64,000 bases of DNA, taken from the NCBI RefSeq assembly GCF_900107725.1, contig NZ_FNQO01000002.1, positions 558,001-622,000 on the forward strand, in the 5' to 3' direction. The notes below the pieces were generated by a model. The model had not been told where the DNA came from and did no database searches. It worked only from the letters and a program-made list of their open reading frames with translations. Positions 9,543 to 18,419 of the stretch are shown here, piece by piece. The position numbers and the translations under genes are program-made. The first letter of the stretch is position 1; every line of letters begins with the position of its first letter. This stretch comes from Microbulbifer marinus (GTDB lineage: Bacteria > Pseudomonadota > Gammaproteobacteria > Pseudomonadales > Cellvibrionaceae).

Positions 9543-11174
9543 TCAGCGCATCTGGTCGGCGGAGCGCAGGCTCGCCTCGATCAGATCCACTTCCAGCACC
9601 AGTTTGCGGTGCAGCTCGTCATCGATCCGCTGCTCGATGCGCAGGCGGAACAGCCGCTCGCGCTCGGCGGCGAGCGCAGCCAGGTGAAACTCGCGCTCGG
9701 CCCGCGCCAGCGTCGATCTGTGGCCACCGCGATGGCCGTCGCTGTCATCCAGGCGCCGGCGGTACAGCTGCAGCAGGTAATCGAGCGCCTCGCGCTCGAC
9801 TTCCGCTGCCTCGTCGCCCTCCTGCACGCCGTCGCGCAGGGTCTGCAGTCGCTCCAGTGCCGCCCGTGTCGCCACCGTGCGCGCACTGCGCTCGTCGCCG
9901 ATGTCCGCCATCTGCGGTGTCGCCAGCAGGTATCGCACCAGCGGCGGCAGGGCGAAACTGGCGAGCAACAGCGACAGCAGTATCACGCCCATCGCAATCA
10001 CCACCGCCAGCTCCCGGCCCGGGAAGGCACTGCCGTCGGGGAGCAACAGTGGCAGCGACAGGACCCCGGCGAGGGTTACCGCGCCGCGCACACCGGCCAG
10101 CGCGGTGACCGTTACCAGCAGCAGCCGCTGGCCAGCAGTTGCGATTTCGCGGCGGATCCGCGTCAGGTACAGCGATGCCCAAACCCAGACAAAGCGCAGC
10201 CCCGCCAGAGCCGCGGTGATCGCCAGGATGTAGAGCAGTAGTGTGCCGTCACCAGCCACGGCACTGTACCGGGCCTCCCCCAGGTCGGCGTTGAGGATAC
10301 GCACCAGCTGCTCGCCCAGTAACACGAAGATGATGCCGTTCATGGCCCCCTGGACGGTGTTCCAGACCGCCGTCCGCGCCATGCGCGTGGCGGCGAGTTC
10401 AGGGCCGTGCAGGTCGACGTGGTGCGCGGTAATGCCCGCTGCCGCGGCGGCCAGGATGCCCGAGCCGCCCAGGTGTTCCGCTGCCAGGTAGGCGGCGAAG
10501 GGCACCAACAGGCTCACCAGTATCTGCACGCCGGTGTCCTCGCCACCGAGGCGCCCGAGTCCGCGCAGCGCGTAGCCGCAGGCCAGGGCGGTAGCGGCAC
10601 CGATCGCGACACCGGCCACCGCCATCCAGACGAAGCCGAGTGCTGTCTGCGTCAGGGAAAAGCTGCCGGTTACCGCCGCCGCAACCGCAAAGCGGAAGCA
10701 GTCGAGCCCGGCGGCGTCGTTCAGCAGCGCCTCGCCCTGCAAGATATGCCGCAGGCGCGGCGGCAGAGGCGTGCTGCCGCGCACAGCCGCCAGTGCCACC
10801 GGATCAGTCGGCGCCAGTATCGCCGCCAGCGCAAACGCCACCGTCAGCGGCATCGCCGGTATCAGCCACTGGATAAAGAACCCCATGCCCACCACGGTGA
10901 AGATCACCAGGCCCACGGCGAGCGTCAGGATCGGGCGCAGGTCGCGAAAGAAGGCGCCCTTGGGAATACGCCAGCCGTCCAGAAACAGCAGTGGCGGAAT
11001 GAACAACAGGAAGAAGATTTCCGGATCCAGCGGAATCCTGACCCCAAGCATACCGCCGAGCAGCGCACCCGTAGCGATCTGCAGCAGAGGCAGCGGCAGG
11101 GGGAGCAGGCGCGCGACTATACCGCTGAACGTGACGGCGACGAGCAACAGCAGGGCGATGGCAACATAGTGCAT
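9543..11174 (-). CDS. Na+/H+ antiporter, CPA1 family with cytosolic tail
   Basis: 543-residue antiporter. About 12 membrane helices (residues about 1-400) include ILAPTDPVALAAV, the CPA1 ion-path motif, GEALLNDAAGLDCFRFAVA and a VTALAGVRGAVTLAGVLSLP helix. A charged tail of about 130 residues rich in Arg, Glu and Leu follows and is probably a helical regulatory region. The architecture matches the bacterial Na+/H+ antiporter subgroup of CPA1 (NhaP2/YjcE type). It faces the two plus-strand antiporters, making three unrelated-length antiporters in under 5 kb. Ion specificity is not predictable. Confidence 0.88.
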   Translation of the reverse strand: MHYVAIALLLLVAVTFSGIVARLLPLPLPLLQIATGALLGGMLGVRIPLDPEIFFLLFIPPLLFLDGWRIPKGAFFRDLRPILTLAVGLVIFTVVGMGFFIQWLIPAMPLTVAFALAAILAPTDPVALAAVRGSTPLPPRLRHILQGEALLNDAAGLDCFRFAVAAAVTGSFSLTQTALGFVWMAVAGVAIGAATALACGYALRGLGRLGGEDTGVQILVSLLVPFAAYLAAEHLGGSGILAAAAAGITAHHVDLHGPELAATRMARTAVWNTVQGAMNGIIFVLLGEQLVRILNADLGEARYSAVAGDGTLLLYILAITAALAGLRFVWVWASLYLTRIRREIATAGQRLLLVTVTALAGVRGAVTLAGVLSLPLLLPDGSAFPGRELAVVIAMGVILLSLLLASFALPPLVRYLLATPQMADIGDERSARTVATRAALERLQTLRDGVQEGDEAAEVEREALDYLLQLYRRRLDDSDGHRGGHRSTLARAEREFHLAALAAERERLFRLRIEQRIDDELHRKLVLEVDLIEASLRSADQMR

Positions 11175-11332
11175 CGAACGCTAAGTCCGCGTCGGGGCGG
11201 ATTCTACGGCACCGGCTCGGGTGTGGCGGCAATGGGCGTAAGGCAACGGAGCGCTCGCTGTAAATCGGCGGACTTACAGCGAGTATAGGAGAGCCGGAAC
11301 CTGCGACTGCGCTAAGGGAAGATCGCCGGCGA

Positions 11333-12148
11333 TTACTCGAACATGTCCGGCTGTTCGGCACAGATAACATCATATAGCGGCTGGAAACTGAACATTCCCG
11401 CCAGTTCGGTACCCACTACCGCACGCGTGCGTAAGGCCACTTGCGGCTCGATCAGTATCGGCTCGCCGGCGGCCTCTGCCAGCAGCTGCGCCTGACAGCT
11501 GCGCTCCATCGTGATGTACCACCAGGCGGCTTCATCCACGGACTTGCCGACCGTGAGCAAGCCGTGGTTCTGCAGAATCAGCGCTTTCTTGTTGCCGAGT
11601 GCCTGTGCCAGCGCCTCTCCTTCGTCCATTTCCAGAACCACGCCGGAGAAGCTATCCAGCAGGCCGTGATCGCCGAAGAAGGCGCAGGCGTCCTGGGTGA
11701 TCGGATCCAGCAGGCGGCCGAGGGACGACCAGGCCTTGCCGTACAGCGAGTGGGCATGAGCGGCGGCGACGACATCCGGGCGCAGGCGGTGGATACGGGA
11801 GTGGATGGTAAACGCGGCGCCGTTCAGGTAGCCGTCACCCTCGACCACTTCGCCCCGGTGGTTGACCAGCAACAGCTGCGACATGCGCAGCTGCTTGAAG
11901 GACACACCCATCGGATTGACCCAGAAGTGATCTTCCAGCTCCGGGTCGCGGACGGTGATATGGCCGGCAACGCCCTCGTCAAAGCCGAATTTGCCGAACA
12001 GGCGGAAAGCCGCGGTGAGCTTTCTCTTGCGCTCCTCGCGCACCTGCTCCGGCGGCAGCGCCGGCTCGCCGAGCAGTACGTTGATATCGCCATTCATTAC
12101 CGCGGCGTTGGTGTCCGCAGTTTTTGTTGTTTTTTCTGCAGTGGTCAT
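11333..12148 (-). CDS. Class II aldolase/adducin-family protein
   Basis: 271-residue protein with the class II aldolase/adducin fold used by fuculose-, ribulose-5-phosphate- and related zinc enzymes. Metal-site candidates are AHAHS (about residues 130-134) and the QNHGLLTVG His near residue 195; GVAGHITVRDP and FWVNPMGVSF form the N-terminal part. The extended N terminus (about 40 residues, charged) and the C-terminal region resemble the subfamily often annotated as class II aldolase with unknown substrate. GAGAGG precedes the ATG at 12148. It lies downstream of glmS on the same strand, but a terminator separates them, so it is probably a separate unit. No substrate can be assigned. Confidence 0.85.
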   Translation of the reverse strand: MTTAEKTTKTADTNAAVMNGDINVLLGEPALPPEQVREERKRKLTAAFRLFGKFGFDEGVAGHITVRDPELEDHFWVNPMGVSFKQLRMSQLLLVNHRGEVVEGDGYLNGAAFTIHSRIHRLRPDVVAAAHAHSLYGKAWSSLGRLLDPITQDACAFFGDHGLLDSFSGVVLEMDEGEALAQALGNKKALILQNHGLLTVGKSVDEAAWWYITMERSCQAQLLAEAAGEPILIEPQVALRTRAVVGTELAGMFSFQPLYDVICAEQPDMFE

Positions 12149-12262
12149 CGACCGGCCCTCTCAATCGCCAAAACTGCCGAAGGCTCCTTATAGCACGTTG
12201 ATCGACTTTTGAGCGAGAGCAGGCGCCAAAGAAAAAATGCCGCAGAAGCTGCTAGCAGAAAT

Positions 12263-12290
12263 AAAAAAGACCGCACAATGGCGGCCTTTT
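12263..12290 (-). terminator. Terminator downstream of glmS
   Basis: On the minus strand, AAAAGGCCGCC pairs imperfectly with GCGGTC around a short ATTGT loop and is followed by TTTTTT. It lies 19-46 bp past the glmS stop. Confidence 0.6.
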
Positions 12291-12308
12291 CCGGACGACA
12301 ACAGACAA

Positions 12309-14138
12309 TTACTCGACGGTCACCGACTTGGCCAGATTGCGCGGCTGGTCCACGTCGGTGCCCTTCAGCAGCGCGACGTGGTAGCTGAGTAGCTGCAGCG
12401 GTACCGTGTACAGGATCGGCGCCAGGCTCTCCGGCGCGTCCGGCACCTCGACCACGGTGACGCCCGGCTCGCTGGTGAAACCGGCCTGGGGACTGGCGAA
12501 CACAAACAGCTGGCCGCCGCGGGCGCGCACCTCCTGCAGATTGGACTTCAGTTTCTCCAGCAGCTCGTCGTTGGGCGCGACCACCACCACCGGCATATCC
12601 GCATCCACCAGCGCCAGCGGACCGTGCTTCAGCTCGCCGGCCGGGTAGGCCTCGGCGTGGATATAGGAGATCTCCTTCAGCTTCAGCGCGCCCTCGAGGG
12701 CGATCGGGTACTCGACACCGCGGCCGAGGAACAGCGCGTGGTGCTTCTCGGCAAAGGCCTCGCTGGTGTCCTGCACCAGCTGATCCAGGCCGGTGAACTG
12801 CTCCATCAGCTGCGGCAGCTGGTGCAGCGCCTTGACCAGTTCCGCCTCGCGCTCAGTACTCAGGCCGTTGACCTTGGCCAGCGCGATGCAGAACAGCTGC
12901 AGCGCCACCAGCTGGGTGGTGAAAGCCTTGGTGGAGGCGACACCGATCTCCGGACCCGCCTCCGTCATCAGCGACAGCTCGGACTCCCGCACCAACGAGC
13001 TGTTCGGCACATTGCAGATGGTCATCGACGCCAGGTAGCCGAGCTCCTTGGCCTGGCGCAGTGCGGCCAGCGTATCGGCGGTTTCGCCGGACTGGGAAAT
13101 GGTCACGAACAGAGTGCCCGGGCGCACGGCCGTCTTGCGGTAGCGGATTTCGCTGGCGACCTCGACCGAGCAGGGGATACCGGCCCAGTCCTCCAGCCAG
13201 TAACGCGCCACCAGACCGGCGTGGTAACTGGTGCCGCAGGCAACGATCTGCACCTGCTGCACTTCCGGCAGAATCTCGTGGGCGCGGGCTCCGAGCGCTT
13301 CCGACAGTACCGACTTGTCGCCGATACGGCCTGCCAGGGTGGCCTCTACCACCGCCGGCTGCTCGAAGATCTCCTTCTGCATATAGTGGCGGTAGCGACC
13401 CTTGTCGGCGGCGTCGTGACCGCCGTCCAGCTTGTGCACCGGGCGGCTGACTTCCTCGCCCTGCTTGTCGCGCACGGTGATACCGGCGCGGCTGATTTCC
13501 GCTACGTCGCCTTCCTCGAGGAAGATAAAGCGGTCGGTGACCTGGCGCAGGGCCATCGGGTCGGAGGCGATAAAGTTCTCCTCGATACCGACACCCACCA
13601 CCAGCGGGCTGCCGGAGCGGGCACAGACCAGTGTCTCCGGCTCGTCGGCGCTGATTACACCGAGGGCATAGGCACCCTCGAGCCTGTCGGTGGCGGCGGT
13701 GACTGCGGCCAGCAGATCGCGGCCGTCCCCGGCGAGGGAGTGGATCAGGTGCACCACCACCTCGGTATCCGTGTCCGAGGTGAACTGGTAACCCTTGTCC
13801 CGCAGTTCTGCGCGCAGCGGCTGGTGGTTCTCGATAATGCCGTTGTGCACCAGCGCGATCTGGCCGGACACGTGCGGGTGGGCGTTGCGATCCGACGGCG
13901 CGCCGTGGGTGGCCCAGCGGGTGTGGGCGATACCCAGCTGGCCGGCGGCCGGCGCAGCGGCGAGCCTGGCCTCCAGGTCCGCCACCTTGCCCTGGCTCTT
14001 GCGCAGCTGCAGTTGGCTGTCGCCGTCCACCAGACAGACACCTGCGGAGTCATAGCCGCGGTACTCCAGGCGGCGCAGCCCCTCGAGCAGAATTTCATTT
14101 ACATTGCGCTGGGCCAGCGCGCCGACAATTCCACACAT
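12309..14138 (-). CDS. glmS: Glutamine-fructose-6-phosphate aminotransferase (isomerizing)
   Basis: 609-residue GlmS, which makes glucosamine-6-phosphate from fructose-6-phosphate and glutamine, the first step to UDP-GlcNAc for peptidoglycan and LPS. The catalytic N-terminal cysteine follows the initiator Met (MCGIVGAL). The Ntn glutaminase domain covers about residues 1-240 ([22 protein letters not shown]). Two SIS domains follow, with [17 protein letters not shown] and the C-terminal loop ending [11 protein letters not shown]. The glmR gene is 61 bp upstream on the same strand. I see no glmS ribozyme-like leader, as expected outside Gram-positives; no GlmZ-like sRNA gene was found. Confidence 0.97.
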   Translation of the reverse strand: MCGIVGALAQRNVNEILLEGLRRLEYRGYDSAGVCLVDGDSQLQLRKSQGKVADLEARLAAAPAAGQLGIAHTRWATHGAPSDRNAHPHVSGQIALVHNGIIENHQPLRAELRDKGYQFTSDTDTEVVVHLIHSLAGDGRDLLAAVTAATDRLEGAYALGVISADEPETLVCARSGSPLVVGVGIEENFIASDPMALRQVTDRFIFLEEGDVAEISRAGITVRDKQGEEVSRPVHKLDGGHDAADKGRYRHYMQKEIFEQPAVVEATLAGRIGDKSVLSEALGARAHEILPEVQQVQIVACGTSYHAGLVARYWLEDWAGIPCSVEVASEIRYRKTAVRPGTLFVTISQSGETADTLAALRQAKELGYLASMTICNVPNSSLVRESELSLMTEAGPEIGVASTKAFTTQLVALQLFCIALAKVNGLSTEREAELVKALHQLPQLMEQFTGLDQLVQDTSEAFAEKHHALFLGRGVEYPIALEGALKLKEISYIHAEAYPAGELKHGPLALVDADMPVVVVAPNDELLEKLKSNLQEVRARGGQLFVFASPQAGFTSEPGVTVVEVPDAPESLAPILYTVPLQLLSYHVALLKGTDVDQPRNLAKSVTVE

Positions 14139-14199
14139 CGCATCAACCTCGATAATTTCTAAAAAAATATAGCGCCAGTCCCCGCATCGGTGGCACGGA

Positions 14200-14970
14200 C
14201 TAGGCGTGAGTACTTACTTCCGCGCAGATCACCCGCACGCCCAGCGCTTCCAGCTGCCGGCGAATTCCCCCGTCCAGGCCGCTGTCGGTCACCAGCGTGT
14301 TTACCTGCTCCCACGGCAGCTCCAGGTTCGGGATGCGGCGGCCGACCTTGCTCGATTCCGCCAGCACCACCACTTCCCGCGCCACTTCCGCCATCACCCG
14401 CGATAACCCGATCTGTTCGTTGAAGGTGCAGGTGCCGCGCTGCAGGTCGATACCGTCGGCGCCGATAAACGCGCGGTCGAAGTCGTAGCCGCGCAGCACC
14501 TGCTCGGCCACCTGCCCCTGAAAGGCCTCGAAATGCGGATCCCAGGTGCCGCCGGTCATCAGCAGGGTGGGCTCGTTCTCCAGTTCGCGCAGCGCGTTGG
14601 CCACATGCAGCGAATTGGTCATCACCACCAGGCCGCGCTTGCGCTCCAGCTCCGGGATCATCGCCGCCGTGGTGCGGCCGTAGTCGATCACTATGCGGTG
14701 GTGATCCGGGATCAGCGCCGCGGCGGCGCGGCCGATGGCGCGTTTGACCTCTGACGGCGCCTCCTCGACGACCAGCTCCCGCGGCACCGGTATGGCACCG
14801 CCGTGGCGGCGCAGCAGCAGTCCGTGATTCTCCATCGCGGTCAGATCCTTTCGGATCGTAACCTCTGAGGTTTCGAACTGGCGCGCCAACTGTTCCACGC
14901 TGGCTTCGCCGGCTTCATTGAGCAGGGCCAGTATCTGGTGGCGGCGTTGCTGGGTATTGCGTTTCGACAT
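14200..14970 (-). CDS. glmR: DeoR-family regulator of the glmS locus (GlmR-like)
   Basis: 256-residue DeoR/GlpR-type regulator. The N-terminal helix-turn-helix (about residues 8-55) has [20 protein letters not shown] and [13 protein letters not shown], and the C-terminal domain is the sugar-phosphate sensor ([32 protein letters not shown]). Pseudomonads carry a DeoR regulator called GlmR between glmU and glmS, which is the reason for the name. A perfect 8-bp inverted repeat lies directly upstream of its start, suggesting autoregulation. No convincing Shine-Dalgarno precedes the ATG. The ligand is presumably an amino-sugar phosphate, by inference. Confidence 0.85.
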   Translation of the reverse strand: MSKRNTQQRRHQILALLNEAGEASVEQLARQFETSEVTIRKDLTAMENHGLLLRRHGGAIPVPRELVVEEAPSEVKRAIGRAAAALIPDHHRIVIDYGRTTAAMIPELERKRGLVVMTNSLHVANALRELENEPTLLMTGGTWDPHFEAFQGQVAEQVLRGYDFDRAFIGADGIDLQRGTCTFNEQIGLSRVMAEVAREVVVLAESSKVGRRIPNLELPWEQVNTLVTDSGLDGGIRRQLEALGVRVICAEVSTHA

Positions 14971-14978
14971 GAGCAGAC

Positions 14979-15017
14979 AAGTTTCACTTTGAAACTTAAA
15001 GATAGCAAACCGAAACT
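14979..15017 (-). promoter_or_regulatory. Putative GlmR operator and promoter
   Basis: AAGTTTCA and TGAAACTT form a perfect 8-bp inverted repeat with a 3-nt spacer at 14979-14997. A third half-site, AGTTTC on the minus strand, lies at 15012-15017, 21 nt (two helical turns) from the next copy. A TATCTT hexamer (14999-15004) between them could be a -10 element. DeoR-family proteins commonly bind repeated TTTC-type half-sites. Confidence 0.55.
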
Positions 15018-15045
15018 AAATTGCCTACAGGAATTTTACGGCGGG

Positions 15046-16212
15046 TCAGCGGGACAGGGCCTGCAGCATCGACTTCAGGAAGCGCGCCAGTTCGCCGCCG
15101 GTCACCGCGCGGTGGTCGGCGCTGACGGACAGCGGCAGCAGTGGGCGCACGGCAGGCCTGTCATCCACCGCCACGACCCCTTGAAAGGTGCGCCCGGCGC
15201 CGACGATGGCCACGGTCGGCGGCAGCACCACCGGTGTCGCATAGCGGCCGGCCATGGCGCCGAAATTGGATAACAGTATCGTGCCGTCCTGCAGGTCCTG
15301 TTGGGCGATGCCCTGATTACGGGCCTGCTCCTTGTAGTCCTCGATCTGCTGCAGTATCTCGTCGTCGGTGCGGGCGGCGACGTCTTTCAGCACCGGCACG
15401 AACAGGCCGCGGGGGGAGTCGACTGCCAGGCCGATATTGACGCTCGCCGCCGGGCGCAACTGTTCATCCTGGTACAACGCATTCAGGTTCGGCTCGTCGG
15501 CACAGGCCTGCTGCAGCGCGCGGATCAGTCGCAGCGTGGCGGATTCCTTGCCCCACCAGGCGGAAATATCTACCTGATCGCACAGCGTCATCGGTGCGAC
15601 CTGATCCCGGGCGCGGCTCATCGCCAGGGCCATGGCGCGCCGCGCCGGTGACATCTGCGCCTTTTCCGGCTCGGCTTTGTCCGCGGGCTTTGCCGCCTTG
15701 GCCGCGGGTGCCTGCTGGGCCACCGCGCGCACTTCGGCGGCGGTGAAGCGCTCGCCCCGGGGCTGCAGGCCGGTCAGGTCCACAGCCAGGCGCCGCGCCA
15801 GTGCGCGCACCGCGGGGGTGGCCAGGCGGCGCGGCGTTGTCGATGGCGCGACTTCGGCACCCAGCACGGCGCCGCTCTGCTCGATCTTGCCGACCACGGT
15901 ACCGCTGTCGGCGCGCTCTACCGCAGGTGCCGGCTCGCGGCCGCCGGCCTCTTCCTCTGCTTCGGGTTCCGGCGCACCCGCTTCCTTGAAGCCGACCAGC
16001 GGCTCGCCGACATTGACCGTTTCGTCCGCGGCGGCGAACAGCTTCTCCACCGTGCCACCCCAGGGGGCGGGCACCTCTACCAGCGCCTTGGCCGTCTCCA
16101 CGGTGACCAGGCTCTGGTGGGCGGCAATGTGGTCGCCCTCCTGCACGTGCCACTCGCGGACCACCGCGTCCGGCAGTCCCTCACCCAGGTCCGGCAGCTT
16201 GAAGATTTTCAT
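15046..16212 (-). CDS. 2-oxo acid dehydrogenase E2 (dihydrolipoamide acyltransferase)
   Basis: 388-residue E2 core of a pyruvate or branched-chain 2-oxo acid dehydrogenase complex. An N-terminal lipoyl domain (1-76) carries the lipoylated Lys42 in VETAKALVEVP. An Ala/Glu-rich linker leads to a small E1/E3-binding domain (about 128-165, ATPAVRALARRL). The catalytic domain follows, with the His of SADHRAVTGG near the C terminus. The usual HxxxDG motif reads HRAVTG, so the Asp position is Thr. It overlaps the E1beta gene by 4 bp (ATGA), so it is translationally coupled as the last gene of E1alpha-E1beta-E2. No E3 gene is adjacent; lipoamide dehydrogenase must come from elsewhere. Confidence 0.9.
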   Translation of the reverse strand: MKIFKLPDLGEGLPDAVVREWHVQEGDHIAAHQSLVTVETAKALVEVPAPWGGTVEKLFAAADETVNVGEPLVGFKEAGAPEPEAEEEAGGREPAPAVERADSGTVVGKIEQSGAVLGAEVAPSTTPRRLATPAVRALARRLAVDLTGLQPRGERFTAAEVRAVAQQAPAAKAAKPADKAEPEKAQMSPARRAMALAMSRARDQVAPMTLCDQVDISAWWGKESATLRLIRALQQACADEPNLNALYQDEQLRPAASVNIGLAVDSPRGLFVPVLKDVAARTDDEILQQIEDYKEQARNQGIAQQDLQDGTILLSNFGAMAGRYATPVVLPPTVAIVGAGRTFQGVVAVDDRPAVRPLLPLSVSADHRAVTGGELARFLKSMLQALSR

Positions 16213-17204
16213 CGGCGGTCCCCGGCCGGGTAGTCCAGCGTTTCCTGCACCGCGGACACTATCTGCCCGACGCCCGGCAGATAGCTGTTCTCCAGCCGGT
16301 AGTAGGGCATGACGGTGTCATAGCCGGTGACCCGCTGTACCGGTGCTTCGAGCAGGTCGAAGGCGTAGTCGTTGATCTGCGCGACGACCTCCGCACCCAG
16401 GCCGCAGAAGCGCGCCGCTTCGTGCACGACGACGCAGCGGTGGGTCTTTTCCAGCGAATCGATAATGGCGTGAATATCCAGCGGCTTCAGCGTGGCCGGA
16501 TCGATGACTTCGGCCTCTATGCCTTCTTCCGCGAGCTTGTCCGCGGCCTGCAGTGTTTCCTTCAGCGATGCACCCCAGGCGATCAGGGTCACATCTGTGC
16601 CTTCTCGCAAGATGAAGCAGCGATCCAGCGGCAGCGCCTCGCCGCTGTCCGGCACCTCCTGGCGCACCGCCCGGTAGATGCGCTTGGGTTCCAGAAACAC
16701 CACTGGATCGGGATCGCGGATCGCCGCCAGCAACAGGCCGTAGGCGCGCGCCGGCGACGAGGGCACCACCACGCGCAGGCCGGGAATATGCGCGAACATC
16801 GCTTCGGTACTCTCGGAATGGTGTTCCGGCGCGTGGATGCCGCCGCCGTACGGGGCGCGGTAGACGATCGGGCAGGACAGCCGCCCGCGGGTGCGGTTCC
16901 TGAAGCGTGCGGCGTGGCTGAGGATGTGATCCAGGCCCGGGTAGATAAAGCCCATAAACTGGAACTCGGCCACCGGCCGCAGCCCCATCGCCGCCATCCC
17001 CACGGCGATGCCGCCGATCATGTTCTCCGCCAGCGGCGTGTCCAGCACCCGCTTGGCGCCGAATCTTTGCTGCAGGCCGTCGGTGGCGCGGAAGACCCCA
17101 CCGTTGACACCGATGTCCTGGCCGTAGACCAGCACCGTCGGGTCCGCCTGCAGTTCATGGGCCAGGGCCTGGGTGACGGCTTCGACCAGGGTGATCTCGG
17201 CCAT
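16209..17204 (-). CDS. 2-oxo acid dehydrogenase E1 component, beta subunit
   Basis: 331-residue transketolase-fold beta subunit that pairs with the alpha subunit encoded just upstream to decarboxylate a 2-oxo acid with thiamine diphosphate. Typical segments are ITLVEAVTQALAHELQADP at the start, VYGQDIGVNGGVFRATDGL, DTPLAENMIGGIAVGMA (contains the Glu that activates the cofactor) and PYGGGIHAPEHHSES. The open frame extends upstream to 17381, but that part overlaps the E1alpha gene; the ATG at 17204 starts two bases after the E1alpha stop. Length is normal. PDH and BCKDH types cannot be separated confidently. Confidence 0.92.
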   Translation of the reverse strand: MAEITLVEAVTQALAHELQADPTVLVYGQDIGVNGGVFRATDGLQQRFGAKRVLDTPLAENMIGGIAVGMAAMGLRPVAEFQFMGFIYPGLDHILSHAARFRNRTRGRLSCPIVYRAPYGGGIHAPEHHSESTEAMFAHIPGLRVVVPSSPARAYGLLLAAIRDPDPVVFLEPKRIYRAVRQEVPDSGEALPLDRCFILREGTDVTLIAWGASLKETLQAADKLAEEGIEAEVIDPATLKPLDIHAIIDSLEKTHRCVVVHEAARFCGLGAEVVAQINDYAFDLLEAPVQRVTGYDTVMPYYRLENSYLPGVGQIVSAVQETLDYPAGDRR

Positions 17205-17206
17205 GG

Positions 17207-18295
17207 TTACTGTCCCGCCAGCTGATCGTACTGCTCCAGCAGGGCCTCCGGCAGCCGCGCGTAGAGATGGTCGAACATGGCCGTATTCATGTCCGCGGGC
17301 CGCTCGGCGAAGCCCTGCAGCGCCAGCTCCAGTACTTCCGCCAGTTCGCGCTGCAGCTCTTCTTCCTGTTCGTCGCTCCACAGGCCCGCGCCGCGCAGGT
17401 AGTTGCCGAGACGTGCCAGCGGCTCACACTGCCAGGCCGCGCGCACCTCCTCCTTCGGCTGATAGCGGCCGGCGTCGTCGGCGGTGGTGTGGTCGCACAA
17501 ACGGTAGCAGGTGGCCTCGATCAGCGCCGGTCCCTCGCCGTTGCGCGCGCGGGCCACCGCGTCGGCGACCGCGGCCCGCACCGCGATGACATCGTTGCCG
17601 TCCACCTGTAATCCGGGCATACCCGCGGCAATCGCTTTCTGGGCAATGGTCTTGCTGGCGGTCTGCGCCGCGCGCGGCACCGAAATGGCCCACTGGTTGT
17701 TGTTGACCACGAACACCACCGGCAGCCGCCAGACAGCGGCGAGATTCATCGCCTCGAAGAAGTCGCCGCGGGAGGTGGCGCCGTCGCCGGCGCAGGTCAC
17801 CGCCACCCGCGGCGGCTCGTCGAACTGCTCCCGTTTGTATTTGAGTGCGAAGGCGACACCAGCCGCGTGCAGCAGCTGCGTGGCGATGGGAATGCACAGG
17901 GGCAGATCGTGGGGAGCGTGCTGGAAGTCCTGGCCGCGCTCGTCGCCACCCCAGATGGCGAGAATCTCCTCGATCTCCACCCCGCGCTCGAGCAGCGCGC
18001 CGGTTTCGCGGTAGTAGGGACAATACACATCGTCCTTTTCCAGCGCGCCACCGACGCCGACACCGATCGCCTCCTGGCCGAGACTGGACGGGTAGGTACC
18101 CAGCTGGCCGGTACGCTGCAGCTTGACCGCGCGATCGTCGACCAGACGCGCCAGGGCCATCTGCCGGTACAGGGCCTGCAGTGTGTCCGGGGTGGCGAAG
18201 TCCGGCAGCTCCTGGGTAGGCCGCGCCTGCTCATCGAGGTATTGCAGGCGGGCAATATCGAAGGAGGCGAGCAGGTGCATTCTTGGCTTGTGCAT
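17207..18295 (-). CDS. 2-oxo acid dehydrogenase E1 component, alpha subunit
   Basis: 362-residue alpha subunit of a heterotetrameric pyruvate/branched-chain E1. The thiamine-diphosphate motif is complete: GDGATSRGDFFEAMN through NNNQWAIS (about residues 175-205). The substrate-side motif GTYPSSLGQEAIGVG and the phospho-loop-like region RLCDHTTADDAGRYQ are present. I use the ATG at 18295 (MHKPRMHLL), preceded by AAGGAA; the open frame to 18544 has no other support. It is first of a three-gene operon (E1alpha, E1beta, E2) inserted between glmU and glmR. GlmU ends 124 bp upstream, so a separate promoter is plausible. A separate ace-type pyruvate dehydrogenase may exist elsewhere. Confidence 0.92.
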   Translation of the reverse strand: MHKPRMHLLASFDIARLQYLDEQARPTQELPDFATPDTLQALYRQMALARLVDDRAVKLQRTGQLGTYPSSLGQEAIGVGVGGALEKDDVYCPYYRETGALLERGVEIEEILAIWGGDERGQDFQHAPHDLPLCIPIATQLLHAAGVAFALKYKREQFDEPPRVAVTCAGDGATSRGDFFEAMNLAAVWRLPVVFVVNNNQWAISVPRAAQTASKTIAQKAIAAGMPGLQVDGNDVIAVRAAVADAVARARNGEGPALIEATCYRLCDHTTADDAGRYQPKEEVRAAWQCEPLARLGNYLRGAGLWSDEQEEELQRELAEVLELALQGFAERPADMNTAMFDHLYARLPEALLEQYDQLAGQ

Positions 18296-18419
18296 CGGGC
18301 AATTCCTTTGTTCCCGATGCGCAAGTGTAATGGATGGCAGCTGACCCGCCGGGCTGGAGGAGGGGATCTGCGCCGGATTTCCCCCGGGTGCAGGGGAAGT
18401 CCGCGGCGCCGTGGCGCGG

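Noticed and set aside
12149-12262. glmS-type ribozyme or riboswitch near glmS
   Set aside because: This region is downstream of glmS, and the 61-bp upstream gap is too short for a glmS ribozyme.
12624-14162. 512-codon plus-strand frame opposite glmS
   Set aside because: It overlaps glmS entirely and shows no domain or ribosome-site support.
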